Source of the DNA: Hyphomicrobiales bacterium
Lineage (GTDB): Bacteria; Pseudomonadota; Alphaproteobacteria; Rhizobiales; Aestuariivirgaceae
Assembly (NCBI GenBank): GCA_016710435.1
Contig: JADJVV010000011.1
Coordinates: 1 to 46,100, forward strand
Length of the DNA: 46,100 bases
Reading direction: 5' to 3'
Shown: piece after piece, positions 23,052 to 37,400 of the stretch
How positions within the stretch are numbered: the stretch's first letter is position 1
Layout: each line of letters opens with the position of its first letter
Made by a program: the position numbers and the translations under genes
The notes under the pieces: generated by a model
The model's database searches: none
Seen by the model: the letters and a program-made list of their open reading frames with translations, nothing else
What the model was told of the DNA's origin: nothing

Positions 23052-23629
23052 AAGTCACTGATTCGCATTGGCTCGATGAAGGTAAGCAAGACATCCTTCC
23101 CGGAGGTTCGCCGATGCCTGTCCGGCGCTTTCTCGTGATCCATTTCACCAGCGGTGCCACCGCTCAAAGCAGCGTCAACTTCTGGAAGACCACGGAAGCC
23201 AAAGGCGCATCAGCGCATCTTGCTATTGATCGCGATGGATCGGCAATTCAGTGCCGCCCATTCAATCGGACATGCGGCCATGCTGGCAAGTCAAAATGGA
23301 AGGGCTTTGAAGGGCTCAACTCATGTTCGATTGGCATTGAGCTAGCTAATGCTGGCGACAACTCCGCGCTTGCCCGTAAATGGTCCAAACTGCCCCTCAT
23401 CCAAGCCCGTCACAAGAACGGCGGGCCAATGACCTACTGGGAAGCCTACCCCGAAGCACAGGTTTTGAAGTGCATCGAAATTGCCAAGGCTCTCGTAGCG
23501 CGCTACAAGCTCGATGACATCGTTGGACACGATGACATTGCGCCGGATCGGAAGAATGATCCAGGCCCAGCCTTCCCCATGCAGCGACTTCGTGAAGCGT
23601 GCGGATTTCCTGCCGCAATCACTAAGTAG
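23048..23629 (+). CDS. N-acetylmuramoyl-L-alanine amidase (endolysin)
   Basis: A 193-residue Amidase_2-type domain. Zinc ligands are suggested by VIHFTS (about residue 32), ASAHLAIDRDGS (about 54-65) and GHDDIAPDRKNDPGPAF (about 161-177), the last being the characteristic C-terminal His/Lys/Asp signature. It cleaves the amide bond between muramic acid and the peptide stem of peptidoglycan. No signal peptide or binding domain is seen, so export depends on the holin. Shine-Dalgarno GGGAGG precedes the ATG. Confidence 0.92.
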   Translation: MKVTDSHWLDEGKQDILPGGSPMPVRRFLVIHFTSGATAQSSVNFWKTTEAKGASAHLAIDRDGSAIQCRPFNRTCGHAGKSKWKGFEGLNSCSIGIELANAGDNSALARKWSKLPLIQARHKNGGPMTYWEAYPEAQVLKCIEIAKALVARYKLDDIVGHDDIAPDRKNDPGPAFPMQRLREACGFPAAITK

Positions 23630-23701
23630 TGTCACAACAAGTCACAGGAACCAACATTTCCGGCTGGATTGCACCATAGCAAGCCTTACACTGCGGGCAG
23701 T

Positions 23702-25222
23702 ATGGCGCAGATACCCACACCAGACCCGACGCCCGAGACGGGCGCGCAACTTCCAGGACCAACCGCGCTGGAGCTCTATCAAGCCAAGCGACTGTCAGGC
23801 GGACGCGAAACAGGCGGATTCAAACAAGGCGGCTCCAGCTACACGGCATTCAAAGGGGCGGCAATCAAGGGCGCTGATCTTGCAGACGCTAGGCTAAACG
23901 CTGCCACCGAGTGGCACAAGATGCCGCACGCTTCGCAAATCGACTTCCTGATAAAGAGTGGCGCTCCGCCTGATCTCATTGCCTCACATCAAGCAGCCGC
24001 CCCCGCCATGCCAGCGCTTCCAGCGTCGGTGCTCGCACTGCCAAATCAACCCGACCGCGCCGGGCCAAACCCCGGCGTGAATGTTGATCAACGTTTCGGC
24101 GCGATGGCTCAACAGAACACGGATCGCAACGCCGCAGTGAAGAAGGCCGTCACAACCGCGCACGCATCCCAGGTAGCAAACCCCGCCGCAACCGTCGATG
24201 CCGCCCGAGCTGTGCAGGCCGCAGGGCTCGCCAAGGATGGCATCACAGACCTTGGGGGCGGCAACAAGGTGATGAGCAACAAGTATGGCTCAGGGTTTGC
24301 CACGCAGCTCTCCCCTGACCAGATGAAAACACGCAAGCCCGGCGTGATCCGCGATGAAAAAGGCACCGTTGATGTCGGCAAGATGATGGCCAACAAGGGC
24401 GGTAACGGCCCGGTTCCGTATGTCCCGCCTACACCTGGAACGCCGTTTGCAAACTCTCCAACGGCAGGCGAGACGCGCCCCGAGGTGCAACAGCAGATTG
24501 CAACCGGGATTGCGAGCCTGATGCCGGGCGCATCGAAGCGGCTTGAGGCAGATCGCAACCGCGAGGTGAAGAGCTACGCCGATGCGAATGCGGCGCAGTA
24601 TGGCGCGAATGTTGCGACAAAGGCGACGAACTACATCCAGTCGGGCGGATTCACCACGGGTGACGGAACGCCGCCCGCAGCAATTGCCAAGAGTTCACCA
24701 AAGCCAGCCACAGCCAAGCCAACCGATGTTGTGCAGTCGGGGCCTTTCAAGATGCCATCACTCCAGGAGGCAATGAGCCCGCCCAAACCCTCGGGGCCGA
24801 TGCCGCACATTCCACAGGGTATTGATCAACCAAAGCAGATGCAGGCCGCGAAGATGGTAGCTGGTTACGATGTGGCACCGTCGTTCACCGCCGAAGAAGC
24901 CAAGCAGGCGGATGCTCAAAAGCAGCAGGGAGCAAAAGACCTCGATGCGGCACGAACTGAGCAGTGGAACAACCATTTGGAGCAGATCACCGATTACGCG
25001 CAGTCCATCGGCGTTGATCCATCCACGCTGCACGAATACGGACTGAGTGGAGGCTCAGCAGAGGGCGGGGGTGGCACAATGCCAACGCCTGAGTTGTCGC
25101 GTGTTCAGCAATACTTCAAGCCGGGTGGAATCGCCTTCAAGCAACACGGAACCGGGCGAGATATTACCTGGGATGAACTGATTCAAGACGCACGCAAGCG
25201 CGCAACCTCTCGTAAATCCTAA
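23702..25222 (+). CDS. large hydrophilic virion protein (506 aa), function unknown
   Basis: Start at ATG 23702 (MAQIPTPDPTPETGAQLPGP). Ala/Gln/Pro/Lys-rich with several poorly ordered linkers; a middle region has GGNKVMSNKYGSGFATQLSPD, as in some internal virion proteins. It is 2 nt from the next gene and probably encodes a component of the same internal or ejection complex. No catalytic motif seen. Confidence 0.6.
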   Translation: MAQIPTPDPTPETGAQLPGPTALELYQAKRLSGGRETGGFKQGGSSYTAFKGAAIKGADLADARLNAATEWHKMPHASQIDFLIKSGAPPDLIASHQAAAPAMPALPASVLALPNQPDRAGPNPGVNVDQRFGAMAQQNTDRNAAVKKAVTTAHASQVANPAATVDAARAVQAAGLAKDGITDLGGGNKVMSNKYGSGFATQLSPDQMKTRKPGVIRDEKGTVDVGKMMANKGGNGPVPYVPPTPGTPFANSPTAGETRPEVQQQIATGIASLMPGASKRLEADRNREVKSYADANAAQYGANVATKATNYIQSGGFTTGDGTPPAAIAKSSPKPATAKPTDVVQSGPFKMPSLQEAMSPPKPSGPMPHIPQGIDQPKQMQAAKMVAGYDVAPSFTAEEAKQADAQKQQGAKDLDAARTEQWNNHLEQITDYAQSIGVDPSTLHEYGLSGGSAEGGGGTMPTPELSRVQQYFKPGGIAFKQHGTGRDITWDELIQDARKRATSRKS

Positions 25223-25224
25223 AC

Positions 25225-29808
<4,584 letters not shown>

Positions 29809-29815
29809 AAACGTC

Positions 29816-31408
29816 ATGGTATCAAATGATACCGAGATACCCACCGGGAAACTCGAAACGCCCAAAGAAGCCGCAAAGCCCGCCGCTGCGAAAACCCAGG
29901 TGGACACGAAAGCGGACAAGAAGAAGCCGGATTACTCCCGCTACAGCGAAGAACAGCAAGCCCTACTGCGCGAATCCGACGAGCAGCACGCCAAGGACGT
30001 TGCTAACGCCAACAGCTTCACCGATGACCGCGACACGCAGCAAAAGAAGCTCAAGGCCGCAGGGATGCGCCATGCCGCTCGGTTCCGCCAGATCACCGGC
30101 AAGCTAACCGCCAAGGAGCGCGCCGCAAAAGATGCCTACGAGGCGTCGAATCATGTGGGCAAAGCCGTTTCCGTCGATGGTGTGAACGGTGAGATTGTGG
30201 GCCATGCCTTCGGTCGTGTGCAGGTGAAGCTAGCGACCGGCGAAGTGAAGACTGTGGATGCGGAGAAGATTGGCAAGCCCGCCAAAAGCAACGCCGCCCA
30301 AGGGGATCAATCCGAGGGCGGCGTAGTCAGCGCATCCGGCACGTCTGCCGAATCGACCGCCTCAAGTTCGTTTGGAGCGGTTGCTGATGCTGAGCCTACT
30401 ATCAAGCAACCGGAAGCAACATCAAACGAAATCGGACAAGGGCGCGACAACGCACCCGGCGAGGAAGTCGTTTATCAGGCACCCGAGGACGAGGCGCCAG
30501 CGACGCCACCCGCGCCGAAAGCGACCAAACCCAAGGCGGAGCGTCGCAAGAAGATCATGGAGGCGAGCAACCCGCCTGATGAAGCGCGTAACAACGGCTT
30601 CAAAGCGTCGGACGCAGCCATAGAAAAGGCGCGCAAAGCGTTCGAGGGGCTTGGAGCTACCGAGCGCCCCGTAGCCGTCTCGGCAGATCAGGATGCAGCG
30701 TATATGCGCGCCGTCGAGTCCGGCGACATGGAGACGGCGCAACGAATGGTGGATGCGGCAGCGAAGGCGGCTGGATTAGTAGCAGGATTTCATGGGACAC
30801 CCAGAGAGACGAGGCTTGCGCCAAACGAATTTAAGACAACCGGCGGAAGCACGCTCGGCGCTGGGGCATATTTTGCAGAGGATAAGACGCAGGCCGACCG
30901 CTACGATTTTCGAGGGGATGCACAAATGTATTTCTTAGATGTGGAGTTACCGGGATTTGATGAATTTAATAAAGGTCTTACAACAGAAGAAATCGCGGCG
31001 GGTAAAACTACGCCGCTTGAAGGAACTGGAAAAAACGGAGGCTGGATTGTGCAGAATGGAGAGGTGGAGTTTGTTGTTCGTGACCCCTCCCAGATCAAAT
31101 CCGCCGACCCCGTTACCTACGACGAATCCGGCAATGTCATTCCGCTGAGCCAGCGCTTTATCCTGGAAGAGAACGGAAAGCCAGGGGGGGGGGGCTTTCA
31201 TTTCTCGCGTGACTCAGCTCAAGAGGGTATATGCAGGCCAGGTCTGGGGACGGGCGGCGCAGAGGTGCGTGGAGCGGAGGCCACACCCCGCGCCCCGACC
31301 CCGCCCCCCCCAAAGGGGGGGGGGGGCGCCCCCCCCCGCGGCAGGGGGGGGGGGGGGGAGCGGGGTTTTTTGGGGGGGCCGCCCCCCGGGGAGGAAAGGC
31401 GGGGCTGA
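29816..31408 (+). CDS. polyvalent protein 2, N-terminal part with ART-like domain
   Basis: Begins MVSNDTEIPTGKLETPKEAA. A charged N-terminal helix region, then a KOW-like segment (GKAVSVDGVNGEIVGHAFGR, about 115-145). A repeat tag ATERPVAVSADQDAAYM comes next (about 280). It is followed by an ADP-ribosyltransferase-like domain: GFHGTPRETR, GAGAYFAEDKTQADRY, YFLDVELPGF and VEFVVRDPSQIKSADPVTYD, as in ART domains of polyvalent phage proteins. Past about 31184 the sequence dissolves into G runs. The real gene probably continues into the frame ending at 38339. Confidence 0.7.
   Translation: MVSNDTEIPTGKLETPKEAAKPAAAKTQVDTKADKKKPDYSRYSEEQQALLRESDEQHAKDVANANSFTDDRDTQQKKLKAAGMRHAARFRQITGKLTAKERAAKDAYEASNHVGKAVSVDGVNGEIVGHAFGRVQVKLATGEVKTVDAEKIGKPAKSNAAQGDQSEGGVVSASGTSAESTASSSFGAVADAEPTIKQPEATSNEIGQGRDNAPGEEVVYQAPEDEAPATPPAPKATKPKAERRKKIMEASNPPDEARNNGFKASDAAIEKARKAFEGLGATERPVAVSADQDAAYMRAVESGDMETAQRMVDAAAKAAGLVAGFHGTPRETRLAPNEFKTTGGSTLGAGAYFAEDKTQADRYDFRGDAQMYFLDVELPGFDEFNKGLTTEEIAAGKTTPLEGTGKNGGWIVQNGEVEFVVRDPSQIKSADPVTYDESGNVIPLSQRFILEENGKPGGGGFHFSRDSAQEGICRPGLGTGGAEVRGAEATPRAPTPPPPKGGGGAPPRGRGGGGERGFLGGPPPGEERRG
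30659..30770 (+). repeat. upstream module tag, copy 1
   Basis: About 110 nt almost identical at DNA level to 34515-34629; encodes ATERPVAVSADQDAAYM... ending in VDAAAKAA. The following domain is different in each copy. Confidence 0.85.
31093..31158 (+). repeat. downstream module tag, copy 1 (short form)
   Basis: Encodes IKSADPVTYDESGNVIPLSQ; closes the ART-like domain. Copies 2 and 3 lie at 31464-31571 and 34956-35062. Confidence 0.8.
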
Positions 31409-31420
31409 AAATTACGCAGG
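31184..31420 (+). other. garbled G/C-run segment (probable misassembly)
   Basis: An 11-base G run (31184-31194), then alternating runs of C and G between about 31300 and 31400. Base composition is unlike the surrounding sequence. It lies between two copies of the downstream tag, where a repeat-rich gene would be expected to break an assembly. Confidence 0.8.
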
Positions 31421-34400
31421 CCGGAGGCGGCGGGCCGGCGTGGAGAGGCGCATTTACCCGTCAATCAAATCCGCCGACCCTGTAACCCGCGACGAATCCG
31501 GCAATGTCATTCCGCTGAGCCAGCGCTTCAATAGCGACTCGAACAGCATCCTTTACGCCACCGAGCGCCCGACCATCGAGCAAACCGGCCTTCCCCGAGA
31601 CCGGCGCGCGGCGTTCATGGATCTTGCTGATACGCTCATTGAGGACGGCATCAAACAACCCGAAGAGCTTGCCGCGTTCCTTGATCGCATCCAGCCGGAC
31701 GGACGCTTGCGGAAGTTCTCGCAGGCAATGTGGAACTACCTCGGCACGGTGTCGCCCGAGTTGAGCGGCACGCACGACTGGATCTCGATTTATGCGACCA
31801 AAAAGGCAGAACAAGCGCCTGAGCCCGAGTTCTCGCCCTCACTTGGCCAGTGGGTTATCGACGCTGAGGGATTCATGGGGCCGGTAATCGCCGTGGATGA
31901 AAACGGCGCGGTGACACTCGAAGCGGAAGGCGGCGAAGAGCAAACCGCCAAACTTCCGGTTAAACCAACTTCCGCCCCTGCGGATGACACAAAGCCCTCG
32001 CAAAGCATCACTGGCTCCAATGCGGAAACGCCCGCTGCAATGCCAGTGCCGGAAACGGGCGAGGCATCTCCTGTCGATCAAGCCGCCCACGAAGCTGCAA
32101 CCTCGCCGCTGAACGACCGAGCCGAGCCAACGCAGGCGCAGAAGGAAGCGGGTAACTACAAGCTCGGCCATCTTAACATCAGCGGCCTCGACATCTCGGT
32201 TGAGAACCCGGCTGGCAGCGAGCGCAAGGGCACTGACAAGGGCGGCAAGGCGTGGTCTGTCACGATGGCCGACCATTATGGCTACGTGAAGGGCACAGAG
32301 TCGCGCGACGGGGATCACATCGACATCTTCGTTGAGCCCGGCACGCCGGAAGACTTCGCGGGGCCGGTGTTCGTCGTGAATCAGAAAGACACATACGGCG
32401 AGTTTGATGAGCACAAAGCCGTTCTCGGCCCGTCGATCACGACCGCCGAGCAAGCTCGCGCGGAATACCTCAAGAACTACTCGCCCGGCTGGAAGGGCGC
32501 TGGCGACGTGGTGAAGTTTGATAGCGCGACCGCGTTCAAGGCATGGGCGACCGAGCGCCAGCGTCGCGGAGCCGTGCGACAGGAGACGGCGGACAAGTTT
32601 GCTGTAAACGAAGCGCCGGTTGGTGAGCAACAAACCGCGTTGTCGTCAACGGATGCGCCGCAAGTGTCCGAGATTGACCGGCGCATTGCAGATGCCGAGG
32701 CCTCTGGCGTGGTGTTATCCGACGCTGACAAGGCGAAGATCCGCAAAGCCTTTGATAATGCTGAGGATGCTCAGAAACAAGCCAACCGTTTGTCTGGCGC
32801 ATCTTCTGATCCGCTGAACAAAGGAAACTCGTTCCCGATGGGTGTGGGGTTCACGCGCATGACCAAACGCACCGAACAGCGCATTGATGCAAGTGTGAAG
32901 AAAGCAGGCGAGGCCGTGAAGTTCTTCAACAAGGCTAAGCTATTGCGCGCCGATGTGGAAGCGTTGCTTGCAGGTAAAGGCACCGAAGCCGACAAGGCCG
33001 CAAAAGCCGACAAGAGAAAGAGATACCAAGCGGAGGTAGCAGCAAAGCTGCTGACGTGGAAGAAAGGCGACAAGATTGCGTCGTTCACAATCGAGCGGGT
33101 AAATATGGACCGCGACGGATACCCATCGAGCTATACTATCAGCGGCGAGGGCATCGTTAAGGGCGTTCACGACAAGGTTGATGTAGTGAAGGAAATCTTT
33201 GGCGGCGATAAGCAGGCTTTCCGCAAAACGATTGATGAAGCCAGGGTGGCACAACAGGAGACCAAAGACGGGGCCGCTGCCATAGCTGATGCGCCGCAAG
33301 CGCTCGCCGCCGAAGTGTCCACGCCTGAGCCGGTTAAAGAGTCGCAGCCAGTCAAAGGCCCGGCGCTGACCGCTCAGAAGAAGTTCCTGCTGGAGAAGAT
33401 TGACGACGCGATTGCGGAGGCTCCAGCAGAAACTCGGTTCAGCGCCAAAACTCAGGGGCTTCAACTGACGCTTTCCGAAGTCGAGCAAACCGAAGAGGGC
33501 TCGGATGCCTGGAAGCGCTTGATGGCCAAGCTGAAGGCGAGTTATGCCATGACCAGCAAGCTCACGAAGTATGACCTCGTGCGCGACCTACGCGCCATGC
33601 TACAAGAGTCGCGCCGCGCCGATGGCGTGGTGACAATCGAAATCCCAGGTGACGGCACTTTCACGATCCTGAACAACAAGAAGACGCTTCGCGAGTTCAA
33701 GGACATGGCGAAGAGCTTCCCGACGACCGTCCCCAAGCCTGACTTGCCGACGGCTACGGCCCTCAGGGCGTCGGGCATTCCGGCGCTCGCCAAGGGTAAG
33801 GTTCCGCCCCAGGACAAGGTTCGCGTGGTCGGTCTCTTTGCCGCCAAGGATGACGACCGCCCAGGCATCAAGTTTGTCGCCGACACGGGCGATGCTGCGG
33901 TTGCCACGGATGGCCGGGTTCTGTTCTTCATCGAGCAACCGGGCGAAGGCTCCCAGGAAAAGCCAGTGTTCTACAAGCCCACGGGCGGCAAGACCGAGAG
34001 CGAGGAACGCTATCCGCAATGGCGGCAAGTCGTGCCCAAGGATGCGCGTCGCGTGTTCAGTGACATCGACACCGGCAGATTGTGGCAGATCGCGAGGCAA
34101 GCCAGCGCGGTTTACAAGGAAGCCGTTCGGGAAGAGAAGGCGAATAGAAAGGTGACGCTCACGAGCCCGACGCCGCGCATTGAGTTCTGGAAGAATGCAG
34201 ACGGCTCGCTTGGGATCGCAACGCCCGGCTACACCGCGAGCGAGATCAACGGCAGCTACGAGCACAACGTCACGCCCGGCGCGGAGTCCATCGGTGTCCT
34301 TGATGCTGACTACGTGATGGAGGTTCTTCGGGCGATGCGTGCGCTTGGGAATGACAGTGTGAACATCGGCGTTGCAGGCACTCAGACGGGCCGAAACACG

Positions 34401-37400
34401 TTCACGTTTGATGCTGGCGACGCGCACGCGGTAGTAATGGAGATGGCCGCGCCTGTGGATGCGCCAGCAACGCCGCCAGCGCAGAAAGCGCCCAAGCCAA
34501 GCGAGCTATCAGCCACCGAGCGCCCCGTAGCCGTCTCGGCAGATCAGGATGCAGCGTATATGCGCGCCGTCGAGTCCGGCGACATGGAGACGGCGCAAAG
34601 GATGGTGGACGCGGCGGCGAGGGGGGCGGCTTTGGGTGGGGCGCTTCCTGTGGATTTAGCACAAGGAATCTATTTGCACTGGGACGGCGAAAATCGCGTT
34701 ACAGTAGTGCAAAAAGATCGGCGTGGAGTCGATGAAATCGGAATGTTTGAGGGCTATCTCCCCAAGACCGATGATCGCCCTGCGCATTTTCTAATGTTTG
34801 CTCTAAACCCAAATAAGCAGGGACGCGGCATCGGCCCTCTCGCTATCAAGGCTTTGGCAAATATGGGGGAACTGATGGTGGATAGCACCGAACGAGATAT
34901 GCGTTCATCTCTTTCTAAGATTGACGCAAAGCAAACGGGGGAGGATGAGTTCAAAATCAAATCCGCCGATCCCGTGACCCGCGACGAATCCGGCAATGTC
35001 ATTCCGCTGAGCCAGCGCTTCAATAGCGACTCGAACAGCATCCTTTACGCCACCGAGCGCCCCGGCCTCTACGCTGACCCTGAGTTCGCCGCCGCGATGG
35101 AAGAACTCACGACGCCCGGTGAATCGCCCTTCATCCCGCTCTCGGATGCTGCGCGCGATCTCGTGCGCGACACCGCTGGCGCGAAGTATGGCCCCGACTT
35201 CACTGCGGAGGAAGCCGCGCAGGTGGCGATGAACCTCAACGGCGGGATCACGAGCGCCTACCAAGACCAACGCGAGCGCGAAACACACGCCGGATGGATT
35301 GCGAGCGCCGCGAAGATCCTGGAAACCGACGGCCTCGACAGCGTGGTGCGTGAACTACTAGCCGACCCGGCGCGACTGAGCTTCAACCCGGTGAAGGTGA
35401 AGCTCGCGCAGATGGCGGCAGACCAGCTTGCGCAGCGGGCGCTTCTCCAGCGCTCACCAGCCGACCGCGAGACAGCGGAGCGCTTGTTGTGGGCCTACAA
35501 CGTGACCGGCACGCAGGCAGGCCGCGCCGTGGCTGCGCGTGATCACGTTCACGCCAGCACGGAAGAGTTGCACCGCCGAGCGATTGCCAACATGCTCTTC
35601 ACGCCGCCAGCACACAAGCGAGCGCAGATCGAGAAGGCGATCACGCTCAAAGAGAAGAACGAGCGCATCGCCGAGCTTGAGCGGAAACTCACCGACACGC
35701 GAGCGCAGCTTGAAAGGCAGCTTGCGGAAATGACCGACCGCTCAGCCCAAAACAGCGAGTTCTTGGCAACACTGGCCGGGAATCTGGCCAAAGCTCGCGC
35801 GGCAGCAAACGCCAAGGTTGCGGCGCTCAACAAGCAGATCGCCGAGCTTCGCGGGCAAAAGGATCAATCGCAGCTTCTCGCCGAGGCAAACGCCGCGCGC
35901 ATCGCCGCCATAGAGGCCGGGTTGCTGCGCGATTACGGTCTGACGCTTCACGACTTGTTCGTCTCGCGCGAGGCGCTGGTTAGGCTTCGCGGCTCCGCCA
36001 TCGTGAAGAATGCGCTCACAGGCTTCAACCAGAAGGAAGCGCTCGCGCAGCGGCTCCGCATGGAAGGCAAGAGCGACAGGCAGATTCAGAAACAGACCGG
36101 CATCAGCGAGAAAGCGCTCGCCGACGTGTTTGCGCGCGTCGATGAGGCGCTGACCAAGCAGTTGGAGCCGTGGCTTGATCGCGGGTTCAGCCTGGGAGAC
36201 TTCGAACAACTGGACGACCAAGGCAACCGCATCGACCCGGCCAAGATCATCGACGACAAGGGTAATCTCCTGGGGGCAACGCTCCGCGCAAAGATCACGC
36301 CCGAGGAAAAGGCGGCGCGCTTGAAGTCGATCCTCGGTGCGATCAACTCGACTACGGAGGCTCGCAATACCGGCGCGCTCAAGCGCACCGCCCGTTTCGG
36401 CGATGGCAACAATGGCTTTGGCTTCGACCTCAACCGGCCCGAGCACGCCGCAATGGTCGCTCGCGCCATCCAGCGCACCGACGGCAACGCCTCCGACATG
36501 ATCTATGAGTATTGGATCAACGGCTTGCTATCTGGCCCGGCCACACAAACGGCCAACATCGCAGGCAACACCGCGTCGATGGCGCTGGAGTTCGCGATTC
36601 AGCGCCCGCTTGAGGCGATGATCAACGCCACGATCTTCCGTGACGCCGCTGGGGCTCAGCTTGGCGAGTTCCGCAGCATGGCCAAGTATGCGAGCGGGAT
36701 CTTTGCCACGGCGGTCAACCGTGCAAAGCAAGCGTGGAGAACGGAAATAAGCACGTTCGATGCCGAGCGCCTCGATCAGCCGCTTGTCATTCGTGGCGGC
36801 GGCAGCAAGATCGAGTCCGAGCAGTTTGTGATTGGCGGCACTCCTGGCCGTGTGATCCGCACGCCCTCGCGCTTGCTCAACTTCGCCGACGAGTTCTCGA
36901 AGTATCTCATCGGCGGGCTCGAAGCTGCCGCGCAGGCGCACCGGCTGGCCAAGGCCAACGGGCTGACCGGCGAAGAGTTCGATAAGTTCGTTGCTTCCCA
37001 GGTTAATACCAACGGCTCCCAGGCGTGGCTTGCGGCGGTGGACAAGGCGCACCGCCTGACGTTCACCTCCGAACTGCCCGACATGCTCAAGAAGGCAAAC
37101 GACATGCTGCGTGATCGTGCGACGACACCGGGCGGGGCCGCACTCAAGTTCTTCCTGCGGATGGTGTTCCCCTTCGTGCGGACGCCCTACAACATCTTTG
37201 CCACCGGCTTGCGCAAGACGCCACTCGGCACCCTCCGCATGGCTGGCAAAGCAACCGCTGGCCTTGTGGACTCGTGGAAGGGCACGCGCCCGTTCTTTGA
37301 CAGCTACCCGAAAGCCGCGCTCGCTGGCGACATGGCCGAGCAGTTGGTGGGATGGGTGGCAGCGCTTGTGCTGGCAGGCATGGCCGAGGGCGATCCTGAC

